A stretch of DNA of 64,000 nt, taken from NCBI RefSeq assembly GCF_029784155.1, contig NC_073692.1:330479920-330543919 (forward strand), in the 5' to 3' direction. Both the position numbers and the translations under genes were made by a program. Shown here piece after piece: positions 34,273 through 44,432 of this stretch. The notes below the pieces were generated by a model. It worked only from the letters and a program-made list of their open reading frames with translations, did no database searches and was not told the origin of the DNA. The number at the start of each line of letters is the position of its first letter. The first letter of the stretch is position 1. The DNA comes from Uranotaenia lowii (taxonomy: Eukaryota; Arthropoda; Insecta; Diptera; Culicidae).

Positions 34273-34338
34273 GTAGGGGACATGAGGGCATAACGAGCAC
34301 CCAGGGCATAATAAGCACTCCTTTTCTCTACATAGGTA

Positions 34339-35249
34339 TGGGAGAGTGGGGAATCATTGGCCACTTTTTTTCGTTGTTCCATAACTTCTTTATGATAGAA
34401 GATAAAATGAAAATAAAAAATGGTATGGTTTTCTACATTTTCAAGGTATCACAAGGTATTTTTTTTTTAATTTTTAATAAGTTATTTTCCCCAAATTCTG
34501 AATGTTTTAAAAAAAGCAATATTTTTGGATTTTGAAAAATGGTGGGGAATCGTGGGCCACTAAATCCAAATTGACGAACTAACATGCAAAGTTTATGAGT
34601 TGACCCAAAACTGTGATTTCATAATTCAATTCGTTATTTCAAAGAAATTTCAGATGATGAAATAAAAAAGAGAGCTGTGTATGATCGAATAGATTCCAAA
34701 AGCTGGCTCGCGAAAGTTTTTGCAAAATTTCTTTATAGATTGACAAAATATTTTTCATAACTCTTCATTTGGCATAAGAAAACTTTACAGATAGGGAAAA
34801 CGTATTTTAAGCTCAGAATGTGTATAAAAACATAAAAATATAGGTGGTTAAAGATGTGTGGTCCACGATTCCCCACAAGCTATGATTTGCAAATTGGTTG
34901 CGTTTGTGTGACTTATTGATGTTTCATCAAAAATTCGTTTTTCACGTGAAAGATCAAGACAAAACCAAGATCATAAGCGTATGAGGTTATTTTTGTTATG
35001 AACATTAGGTTCTCCATCGATGCAATTAGCGGTTATATTTTTAATTATGAAAGTAATTTTTTCTAATTTTTTTTAGCTTGATAAATAAAAGAAGCATAAG
35101 ATGCGTATTTAAGTCGACAACATATAGAAATATATGCTCACGCATAGTGACGACGATGACAGTTGGTTCGAGATTTTTATTTCAACACACATCTGAGATA
35201 TTAAAAGTGGCCCACGTTTCCCCATGGCCCACGATACCCCACTCTCCCC
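34339..35249. mobile_element. MITE with GGGAGAGTGGGG ends
   Basis: The left end GGGAGAGTGGGGAATC and the right end (minus strand) GGGAGAGTGGGGTATCGT are inverted, flanked by TA on both sides (34337-34338, 35250-35251). GGGGAATCGTGGGCCAC-type words recur inside. It sits within the left arm of the outer foldback element. Confidence 0.8.
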
Positions 35250-35689
35250 TACGTATTTTCTTAAACAAATTTTCATAAGGACTTGTTTCGTACTACCTAT
35301 AGTATTAATTTTTCACCAAAAAAGAAATATCCTTTTCATCTTTACAGAAATATTAAATAATAACCAGCTAGGTTCTCAAGTGACGAAAATATTATAATTT
35401 TTGAGCACCACCAAATAAGCTTTTATGACCTTTAAATCATCTTGATCGGAAATGTACGCACTACAACGTGATCTACAAATAGTTTCTCAATTTTCAGCAT
35501 CATAAAATTTTTGATTTTTCACTTTAATCAATTTGAAAGCGCGTTTTTACTTTTATTTGTTCACTGGAGGCGAACAGAGCACTATCAATGAAGGCATAAT
35601 GAGCGTTTTCTGCCGTATAATCTAGCAGCGAATTCAACTCGATGAAGTCAACTGAATAATAGAGCTACAGCTTGACTTGTTTCGTCTGT

Positions 35690-35762
35690 CGATTTGGCCT
35701 ATTAGTAAGGTGTCGGAGAGGTTATCAGTAGACTCGAGTTCGATTCCTGTTCGAGGGGATTT
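35690..35762 (+). promoter_or_regulatory. tRNA-like module in left foldback arm
   Basis: TTGGCCTATTAGTAAGGTG resembles a D-arm/A box, and CTCGAGTTCGATTCCTG carries a B box (GTTCGATTCC). The spacing fits a tRNA with a longer variable arm. The matching module is inverted in the right arm at about 51428-51495. There is no intact acceptor stem, so it is a tRNA relic. Confidence 0.6.
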
Positions 35763-37986
35763 TTTTTTGTACATACCATTCATGATTGATTTTTTTTTAT
35801 TGTTACATTATACGGCTAATAGCATCAAAGCATCATCCGTTGTCACTGAACTGACTTTCGATACCGAAAGTGCCATTGAACGCACTCGCGCAATGACAGC
35901 AGGAGAATTCGAAGATGCGTTCGAATGTGTAGGTGAGAAGTGAGTTCAGGAGTATAGGCGGGAAAATAAAAGCGAGATAGATTAGTAAACAAAACAAAGA
36001 TTGTTGAATTCAAGTATTGTAGTTTGGTGATCCGAAGCTAATTAGTGCACAGTGGTTATTGTGAAATTCAAATACTTACCCTAAATTACAGTGCTAAGGT
36101 AGGCCTGGAATTAGATTGGAATTGTGCAACATAAGTTCTAACATAAAATCTATCTCTGTCTAGGCAATTGCAAGTACTTATTAGTACGGAAGGGTGCGAA
36201 GTGAAACTGCGCAGGAAAGTTGAACCAAGGATGGTGATTGGCGAATAAATCGACGAACATAAAATGATTCACTCACCCTCTGAGGTAACCCATTCCCCGA
36301 ACGCATTCGAAAAAAAATACACACGATGGCACTCAGTGAGCGAACCAATCGGACTTTCCGGCACACCTCTTTAGTTCATTCAGGAGGCGATTGGGTTGCC
36401 TGTCTGCCATCCTATGATCCAATCATCAAGCGATTGCTTTGGAAGATGATTCTGCACAGAAGAATCGCAGACGAATATCATCAGCGAGCGATTGATGATT
36501 GCAATTCTTTCGACCGCATCCGATCATTCGTTCTGCTCGTAAAGTTGGTTTGGCTACAGTTTGGTTGCCTGCGTTCGGGCGCTTCTGAAAGTAGCTCGAG
36601 CGTCAGCGTTAGGTGGATCCTTTTTTATGATGAGTAGTATCATTAATACATTTGATTTGTTGTTTAAATTATGAAATTGATGATTCAGAAACTACTTTTA
36701 TCAAAAACCGTTTTTAAAGCAAAATATTACCCATTTTCGATTTTAAGAAATGTGTATACATCAGCTTAAGAAATGATGGGTATAAATGTAATGAAAAAAG
36801 AAATGTATCCATTTTCATTATCGGTGAAAAGAGATTATAAATCTTGTTCATCTTATTATTAAAATAATATCTCCAATTATTAAGTATTTATCATTACTTT
36901 TTTATGTATGCTTCCGTTTTTCGACTGTTTTTGTTAACATGTATTGAAAAATCCATGAAAAATTATAAAAAAATGTTTCAATTCTTTAAGAAAGTTCAAA
37001 GCTCCATCTAGAATGATTTAAGACAAGAAACAATTGATTATTCAAGCCCAAGGTTTCCAAAAAAATAACTATGTTTTTCCTAATAAAAATTCTCGAATTC
37101 TGTGATTTGAACCAAAACTTCTGTGATGGTTTTCTGTGGCGCAGTTTAAATAGAATTTTCAGTATTTTTGTTATTTTTTTTTTTGTAAATTTTTTGTCTA
37201 AACTTTGCGATGGTTTAATCACAAGTTTGTTATGTTTTCATCATACATTCATTTTTCATATATTTACCACATTTGCCAATTTTTTTTCATAGTGTTGTTA
37301 TTTTTTCATCAAAATTTAGCCTTTTGTGATGAAAAAAAAACTCATGATTAGTTTCAAATTTGAACAAATTTTAATCCAAACTAATCTTCATTTTTATATC
37401 AATAAATAACACAGGGAAACAGCATTTTTGGTACCTTTGTTTCAAAAACGGATTTTGGAAAAAATTTGCGTCTTAAAATTCAAAACATTTGTCAAATTTA
37501 GTCTTTCACCTCTAGTTTTGGTGAAATGGCGTGTGTAAATTTTAAAATTGGTCAGTTTTGGGTATAATTGTAACACATGGAAAGATTTTTTTTTATCAAT
37601 TAATTATATCTCATTGAATGTTCTTGTTTCAGAGATACAACACTTGAAATAAAAACTGAATTATGCAAAAGACCCAAAAGATTTGTTTACAACTATTCCT
37701 CACATCACTCAAGGAAGTCATTAAATATTTGACGATGAATATTTCAGCTCATTCAACAACTTTAAACACCCGTTTTTGCAAATTTGGACAAAATTTTCAA
37801 AAAGAAAACATCAATAACTTTTCTCTCAAAAGTCAAAATTTCTAGCGGTCTTTGCGAAAGTTGATTATTGACTTAAAACCTTAATTTAAAAAAAAAATTG
37901 ATAGTGTTCTCTATTACTACCACAAAAGTTCCCAAATTTGATAAATGTATTTTAACATGATTTCAAATTTTATCTCGAAACAAATA

Positions 37987-38587
37987 CAGACCCCGTTCGT
38001 TTTTGGGAACATGCCCGAAAATTTTGTGTTGCCAAAATCGAATGTTGCCAAAATCGAACGGTTTTTTTCTGAAATTTTTTCTCCTATTTTTACAAAATTA
38101 CTCTTTTTATTATCAATAACGTTATTTGAAGTCAATTTCCGGCCATTTTTAGAATTTTTACAGTTTTTTTTCTTATGTTTTTGATGCATTTTGCACTATT
38201 TTTGTTTTGTTTATAATCTTTGTTTTTTTTTTTGTGATATTTGCTGTTTTTGTCATTTTTTATCATTTTTAAGTTGATATTGTCGTTTTTAATATATTGT
38301 TTGTATTTGTTTTTGGTTTTTTTTAAATTTTTCATCTTTTTGAAATTTTTGAGTACTTTATAATTGTTTTAAAAACTTTTGTTTATGTTGTTGTATTCTA
38401 TCACCATTTCTGAACGTAAAAACGTATTTTTGGTGTTCGTCCAAGTTACATTGGTCCTGTTATAGAGAAAACTAAAAGGTAATGTCGCTTCTAAAAACCG
38501 TTCGATTTTGGCACATGTGCCAAAATCGGATGTTGCCAAAATCGAATGTTGCCAAAATCGAATGTTGCCAAAAACGAACGGGGTCTG
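37987..38587. mobile_element. TA-flanked MITE with TTGCCAAAATCGAATG repeats
   Basis: The ends CAGACCCCGTTCGTTTTTGG and its inverted copy at the right are flanked by TA (37985-37986, 38588-38589). Subterminal tandem 16-mers, TTGCCAAAATCGAATG, occur twice on the left and three times on the right. The core is very T-rich. TA target and CAG start suggest a Tc1/mariner or pogo-like non-autonomous element. Confidence 0.85.
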
Positions 38588-39016
38588 TATACTCAAAAGA
38601 TGGACAATGTTGCTGCATACATTTAGGGGCAAAAATATAAACAATTCTCAATATTTTTTTACCTTAAAAACAAATGAAATTTTATCTTCATGCTATTCCC
38701 TAAATCCTCGCTCTGTTCCCATGTTCATTTTTTTCTTCAAACTTAACCATTTGATAGGATTTTAGCCATTTTTTCTTCTCGGGCTTTTTCATGGAAAATG
38801 ACCGATTTTTTTTTTAATATTCAAAAACTATCATCAAATGACCATAAAAATAACACTTAAACTAAACTTACAACAAGAAAAAAGTTGAACTTTCGCATTA
38901 ACTAACCCATTTGCTCCTAAATGCTTAAATTTTATTAGAAGAGATGTTTGTTTGTGAGCCTTCAAAAAACGAGATATTTTGAGATTTTGAAATTATATAA
39001 CTATATAGTTTGTAAT

Positions 39017-39646
39017 CTGGGGGAGGAAGACTGAATAAAAAAAGGAAAACATCTTTCAAACGTCAAATTTCTCTCATCATTCTACCGACCAGTGCGAAGT
39101 TTCAAATTTTTACTTTCTTATTAGTGATTTTCAATAACATTTTTTTTATGCTGAAAAGCACTTATTTTGCATAAAACAATGATTTAATTAGGTTTTGTTT
39201 TGCTCTGGCACATTCTTGCATGATCAGGAGTATTGAGTCGCTCAAATTTCGTTGAAGTTTTTGAAGCTGATAAATAAAATTGTTTGATTAATGGTTGTTC
39301 TAAAATAGCTTAACAATAGCTAATAATAGATTTAGATTTTGGGAAGATCCCATGAATCGAACAACATTTTTATATAGTTCAAAGTTAATATTTACGACAG
39401 AGTTGACAGACTGGTATTGGATAATCTAGCTGGTGTTTTCAATTTCGATGTTTATACTTTTGAATAGCAATTAACTCAGAAGACTTGAATTTAGTACCAA
39501 AACAACTGAGTTACATGACTCGCTACACGAAACTCATCATCTATGTAAAGTTAAAACTTGAACGATTACAAATATATTCAACAATTGCTGGCTTTTTGCC
39601 GAAAAGTAAAAAAACGATACAGCAAATTTCAGTCTTCCTCCCCCAG
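39017..39646. mobile_element. MITE with CTGGGGGAGG ends
   Basis: The ends CTGGGGGAGGAAGACTGAA and the inverted copy are exact over 19 bases. The flanking 8-mers TTTGTAAT and TTTGTTAT differ at one base, so an 8-base hAT-type duplication is likely. The interior is AT-rich and non-coding. Confidence 0.78.
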
Positions 39647-40757
39647 TTTGTTATATAAAAAATCTTCCAATAAAAACAAAATTTAGCTTATTTGTAGCTC
39701 AATTCATAGGCTTTCAAACGTAGTGAACAGTTTGCAGATATTTTATCTTTATACTAAGTTAATGATGATAATCTGCAAAAATTTCATGTTAATCAAAGTT
39801 ACCCCGCTGATCAAAGTTTCCCCAGTTTACGGTACATCAAAGTTTTAACTTATTTTTCATATCCCTTGGCAATAAAATCAGTTTTTTCTTTGAAAATAAG
39901 AAAGATCATAAAAAAATATGAACATGTTGCGAAGAATTCAAATGTCTACCGTGTACCGTTTGGCCGCAATGATTTTTTTGTTAAATACTGTGTGCGGCGA
40001 TTCAAAGATATCTGAACGAACGGCGGGCCAATCATTTGCCGATTCGGTTCCTTCTTTCAGTTGAACCAGTTGAATCGGATCAGCGAACGAATATCTGGAG
40101 CCAGGAAAGTCGATGATTGCATCATTGCATGATTCAAACCTGCCCGTATGCAAGCGCCCAGCGTTCAAAACCAGCAGCACTCACAATCAGATTCGATCAA
40201 CGTTATTCTTTTTCCCCCAGCGTTCGGTTCAGACGAAGATTCGCGAGATCCGAAAGAGCGCTTGAGTGAATCGTTGAAGAGTGTATCGCGATTGAGTGAA
40301 CGAGTGGATTCAGACCATCCTTGAGTTGAACCCAGGTAGGCTTTGCTTAGATATGAAAAATGATTATTCCTAATGTGCGACCGTTCGATTTAGGTCACAA
40401 TACCACGCAGCGAAGCGTTTTAAGTTCGGAATCGCCAGACCAATTAAACTCCAACTAAGGTGAGAAATCGATAGAGAAAGTTGATTTATCTCTAACCTAG
40501 GTCTTTAAGGACTAGTGGAAAGCGAAAGGCTGAAATCGAGGCAGAAGGAAACGTATAGAGAGTTCACTAAACGTAAGATTGAGAATTGTAAAGATTATTC
40601 CTATATTTAATCAATATTGAAATCGTAGGAATTTAAAACGTGTCCCGGTAGAGCTTCGAACGGACAAATAAAAGGGAACGTTACGAATTTGAAAACGAAC
40701 TTTCATTGTTACCGCGATCCGGAAGTAACAATTTACATTTTAAATTCGTTTACGAAA

Positions 40758-43700
40758 ATGTCCGATTCAGCCAGCACCGCAGCCACTGCTGCCCCAAAAG
40801 GTAAGAGCTTAGCGAGTAGTTCCCCTAAGGCGAAAAGTGATACCCCCCCTCAACTCAAGTCCGTTGCTCTTGGCCCTAACACTGAGAACGGCAAATCGAA
40901 ACCAGGCATGACAAAAACCAAAAAGAAAACCTCTTCCGAAAAACACTACCCTATAGCCAATACTTCCTCCGCGAACACGGTCGTTAATGTCGGTCACAGT
41001 TGTGGAACCTGTAAGTCGGTCGATAACAGCCGGATGGTTCAGTGCGATGATTGTGATGGATGGAACCATTTTAGTTGTGTGGGAGTGAACCAAAGTGTGG
41101 AGAATAAAAAGTGGAATTGTGCACAGTGCCAGGCGAAGAAAAAGAAGAAGACGGGTGCTACGAAGGTTGCCAGGAACACCGCTGCAGCGAAGAAGGTCGA
41201 AAAGTCGAAGCCGGAGAAAACCAGCGACGGGAAGAAGAACAAGACTCCATCTGCGATGAAAGAGATGGAAGATTCTTTGCCGAGGAAACCCATGGGAACC
41301 ACGAAACCAACCAAAGCAGCATCTGTTAAGTCAGCGGGATCGAGAAGGTCAGCGAAGGCGCATCTGGAGCTGCAATTGCAGAAACTCGAAGCAGAACAGA
41401 AGCTGTTAGAAGAGAAAAGGAAGCTGATGGAGAAACACTTCAGCATTCTGGAGGAGTTGGTCGACCTGGAGGACGAAGAAGACGCTGATGAAGAAGAAGT
41501 GGACGCTGATACCAAGGTGCAGAACTGGTTAGGCGCCACTGGTGGAAGGCGCCAAGAAGAAGAAGAGGAATCTCCTAGTGCGGATGAAGAAGAAGAGTGC
41601 TCCGACGACGAAGAAGAGGAAGAAGGTGGAGAAATGGTTTCCAGCGATGATTCCGAGGAGGAATCGGTGACAGACAGCAGCGATGACTCTAGTGAGGACG
41701 AAAAGGGAGGAACTAACGAATCTAGCTTCAATCCGAAGGGTCGTTCTACGCCAGCAAAGAAAGGCGAAAGCAAGCGAAAAGACGCAACCAGTAGCCGATT
41801 AACCTGTAACCTGACGCGCAATCAGCTCGCCGCTCGCCATGTTGTCGCTAAGGACTTGCCATTGTTCTCAGGGAATCCCGAGGAATGGCCGATGTTTTTC
41901 TCCACTTTTGAGAGCACGACCCGGATGTGTGGCTACACAGACGACGAAAACATGATTCGACTGAGGAACTGCCTGAAGGGAGATGCGTTCGCTGCCGTTC
42001 GAAGTTTTCTTCTCCATCCGAAGACAGTGAACAGGGCGATGGATGCGCTCAAGTTGAAGTTTGGACAGCCGAGGTTTATCATCGAATCCCTGAAAGACAA
42101 AGTTCTTGCCATTCCACCGGTCGACCCTGAGTCGATGAACGCGATGGTCGATTTCGCGCTAGACGTCCAGAACCTGACGGTGACGATCGACGCCTGTGGT
42201 CGGAAGGAGCTCAAGCAGGATGCTTCGTTGCTGAACTCACTGGTTTCCAAGCTTCCGGGACCAATGCAACTACAGTGGGCGAAACACTCCAGAAGTATTC
42301 GGAAGGTCAACCTGAAGACTTTCGGCAAGTGGATCTACGAAATAGGCGAAGACGCCTGTCTGGTTTCGAAGCCGCGCCAGACCAAAGCATCGTCCCACAA
42401 TCAGGAGCCACGCAGGAGAACTAAGGCATACGTGAATGCTCACGTTGAGCACCAAGGGGAGTACCACGCTCATTTGCCAGGAGGTAGTACATCATCAGCC
42501 GGTGCCAGAAGAGCCTACCCCACAGCGTGCATTGTCTGTAGGGGATCTTGTGCATCTCTTGCGAACTGCCAAGGCTTTCGGGAGTTGTCATACGATGGGC
42601 GGTGGGCAATCACACGCGAAGCCAAGATGTGCCGGAAATGCCTGAAGCGCCACAGAGGAGGATGTGTGTCCAGGAACTGCGGAGTCAACGGATGTTCATG
42701 CAAACATCACCCATTGCTGCACAAGCAGCTAAACCCAGAGTCCGCACCTATGCAACCAAACTCAGAGTCTACGCCCATCCAGACTGGAGACAACGCGCAA
42801 CGGGAAGAGCGGTCCTGTAACACTCACCTGTCAGGGTCCAGCGCTGTCCTGTTTCGCTATGTTCCAGTCGTGGTGCATGGAAACGGGATAGTGATTCAAT
42901 GCTACGCCTTCTTGGATGACGGATCCTCGCTGACGCTTACGGACCAAGACCTAGCGGATGAGCTGAACCTAAGAGGAGAACTTCGTCCCTTGGATCTCAA
43001 GTGGACTGGAGGAACATATAGAACAGAGGACAACAGCCAAATCGTCAGTTTAGATGTGTCCGGGCTTAAAGGAAAGCGGTATCACCTGAAAGATGTAAGG
43101 ACAGTGGAGGAGCTGCAACTGCCATCTCAAACGCTCGACGTGAAGCAGCTTCAACAAGATAACCCCTACCTACGAGGAATTCCCGTAGATTCGTACACCG
43201 ATGTCCGACCTCGCCTGCTAATCGGAGTGCAACACGCTAACGCGACGTTGGTCAGGAAGAGTCGAGAGGGCGAATCCGGTCAACCAATTGCAGTTAAGAC
43301 CAACCTGGGGTGGACGATCTACGGAGGAGTGCCGACGGGAGAGTCGCATAGTATGGTGCACTATACCTACCACGTTTACGCCTGTGACTACCAGATGCAA
43401 GACGATGCTGACGGGAAGCTGGATCGCGCGGTGAAGGACTTCTTCTCTCTTGAGAGTCTAGGAATAACAGCACCCACTAAGACGATGCGCTCCGCCGACG
43501 ATGAGAGGGCCCTCAAGCTGTTACGTGAGCTAACCAAATTCGAAGGCGAGAGATATACAACCGGCCTGCTCTGGAGATACAATATCACGCATCTGCCAGA
43601 CAGCAAACCGATGGCGCTGAAGCGTTTTTTGAATCTCGAGCGACGCATGGCGAAAGACCCGGAGCTGAGGGGAGTACTGCAGCAAAAACTGGCTGATTAC

Positions 43701-44432
43701 GTCACCAAGGGCTATGTTCGGAAGCTTACGAAGGAGGAACTGGAGGAAAACCACGAGCGTGTCTGGTACTTACCAGTTTTTCCGGTCATCAACCCCAATA
43801 AGCCAGGAAAAGTTCGACTCGTCTGGGACGCCGCAGCAACAACGCATGAAGTTTCGCTGAACTCTTTACTACTCACGGGACCGGATCTTACCACTCCGCT
43901 GGTTTCCGTGCTCTTCAAATTTCGCGAACATCGATTTGGTATTTGTGGCGACATCAGGGAGATGTTCCACCAGGTTGGAATTAGAGGCGAAGACCAGCAT
44001 AGCCAGCGATTTCTGTGGCGAGAGGAGAGAAAGCTAGGTGAACCCAGTGTTTACGTTATGCAGGTGATGACGTTCGGGGCGTGCTGTTCTCCATCAAGTG
44101 CACAGTACGTGAAGAACATGAACGCGGAACGTTTCAGCGAGCAGTTCCCAGCGGCCTCTGCGGCCATAGTGCAGTGTACGTATGTCGACGACATGTTATG
44201 TAGCACAGAGACCGAAGAGGAGGCGATTGAGTTGGCGAAGACCGTTTGGGACATCAACAATCGAGGCGGGTTTGAAATCCGCAATTGGATGTCCAACTCC
44301 GTTGGCATACTATCAGCGCTTCGTGGAGATTCCTGTGCAGAGAAAAGCCTCGACCTGTCATCCAGCCTAGCGACCGAGAAGGTATTGGGAATGTGGTGGT
44401 GCACTAAGACCGACTGTTTCACTAATCACTAA
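40758..44432 (+). CDS. BEL/Pao gag-pol, N-terminal part (frame cut by insertion)
   Basis: Polyprotein of a BEL/Pao element; start chosen at ATG 40758 because the frame upstream lies inside the LTR. Order by residue: PHD finger with C4HC3 spacing (82-124), Lys-rich then Glu-rich coiled-coil-like stretch (about 195-250), acidic Asp/Glu/Ser run, DUF1759-like gag core (LPLFSGNPEEWPMFFSTFES), Cys/His cluster (CRKCLKRHRGGCVSRNCG), aspartic protease with DDGSS at 720-724, and reverse transcriptase with GDIREMFHQVGI and YVDD at 1142-1145. The frame then meets the insertion at 44424 and stops at 44430-44432. The remaining pol lies at 48055-50430. No other stop or frameshift was noticed, so the element was probably intact before this insertion. 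In the cell the element would assemble particles and copy itself. Confidence 0.93.
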   Translation: MSDSASTAATAAPKGKSLASSSPKAKSDTPPQLKSVALGPNTENGKSKPGMTKTKKKTSSEKHYPIANTSSANTVVNVGHSCGTCKSVDNSRMVQCDDCDGWNHFSCVGVNQSVENKKWNCAQCQAKKKKKTGATKVARNTAAAKKVEKSKPEKTSDGKKNKTPSAMKEMEDSLPRKPMGTTKPTKAASVKSAGSRRSAKAHLELQLQKLEAEQKLLEEKRKLMEKHFSILEELVDLEDEEDADEEEVDADTKVQNWLGATGGRRQEEEEESPSADEEEECSDDEEEEEGGEMVSSDDSEEESVTDSSDDSSEDEKGGTNESSFNPKGRSTPAKKGESKRKDATSSRLTCNLTRNQLAARHVVAKDLPLFSGNPEEWPMFFSTFESTTRMCGYTDDENMIRLRNCLKGDAFAAVRSFLLHPKTVNRAMDALKLKFGQPRFIIESLKDKVLAIPPVDPESMNAMVDFALDVQNLTVTIDACGRKELKQDASLLNSLVSKLPGPMQLQWAKHSRSIRKVNLKTFGKWIYEIGEDACLVSKPRQTKASSHNQEPRRRTKAYVNAHVEHQGEYHAHLPGGSTSSAGARRAYPTACIVCRGSCASLANCQGFRELSYDGRWAITREAKMCRKCLKRHRGGCVSRNCGVNGCSCKHHPLLHKQLNPESAPMQPNSESTPIQTGDNAQREERSCNTHLSGSSAVLFRYVPVVVHGNGIVIQCYAFLDDGSSLTLTDQDLADELNLRGELRPLDLKWTGGTYRTEDNSQIVSLDVSGLKGKRYHLKDVRTVEELQLPSQTLDVKQLQQDNPYLRGIPVDSYTDVRPRLLIGVQHANATLVRKSREGESGQPIAVKTNLGWTIYGGVPTGESHSMVHYTYHVYACDYQMQDDADGKLDRAVKDFFSLESLGITAPTKTMRSADDERALKLLRELTKFEGERYTTGLLWRYNITHLPDSKPMALKRFLNLERRMAKDPELRGVLQQKLADYVTKGYVRKLTKEELEENHERVWYLPVFPVINPNKPGKVRLVWDAAATTHEVSLNSLLLTGPDLTTPLVSVLFKFREHRFGICGDIREMFHQVGIRGEDQHSQRFLWREERKLGEPSVYVMQVMTFGACCSPSSAQYVKNMNAERFSEQFPAASAAIVQCTYVDDMLCSTETEEEAIELAKTVWDINNRGGFEIRNWMSNSVGILSALRGDSCAEKSLDLSSSLATEKVLGMWWCTKTDCFTNH
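44399..44423. repeat. 25-bp target duplication, left copy
   Basis: This pol segment recurs exactly at 48030-48054. The two copies flank the 44424-48029 insertion. Confidence 0.93.

Larger units (their letters stand above)
36226..40323. mobile_element. 4.1-kb element with 8-bp target duplication inside the 5' LTR
   Basis: The ends CAAGGATGGT and ACCATCCTTG are inverted. The exact 8-mer AGTTGAAC flanks it (36218-36225 and 40324-40331), and the 3' LTR shows the unfilled site. GAGTGAATC-type words occur near both ends in opposite orientation. An 8-base duplication and CAAGG ends fit hAT, although P or Mutator-like elements also duplicate about 8 bases. No transposase was recognised; the frame at 36326-36637 has no known domain. 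Two MITEs are nested inside. Confidence 0.82.
35841..40737 (+). repeat. 5' LTR of the BEL element (split)
   Basis: The LTR proper is 35841-36225 plus 40332-40737, about 791 bases. It aligns with the 3' LTR almost base for base. I noticed one substitution (TTACAG here, TTAAAG there) and two length differences totalling 35 bases. The split is caused by the 4098-base element and its 8-base target copy. Confidence 0.9.

Noticed and set aside
36326..36637. 103-codon frame near the left end of the 4.1-kb element as a transposase
   Set aside because: No recognisable transposase motif, and the frame is short.
40689..40757. Reading of the BEL gag from a TTG inside the LTR
   Set aside because: A non-ATG start in the LTR is unlikely; the ATG at 40758 is the first in frame after the LTR.
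41039..41821. 260-codon Ser-rich minus-strand frame
   Set aside because: Shadow of the Glu/Asp-rich part of the BEL gag on the other strand.
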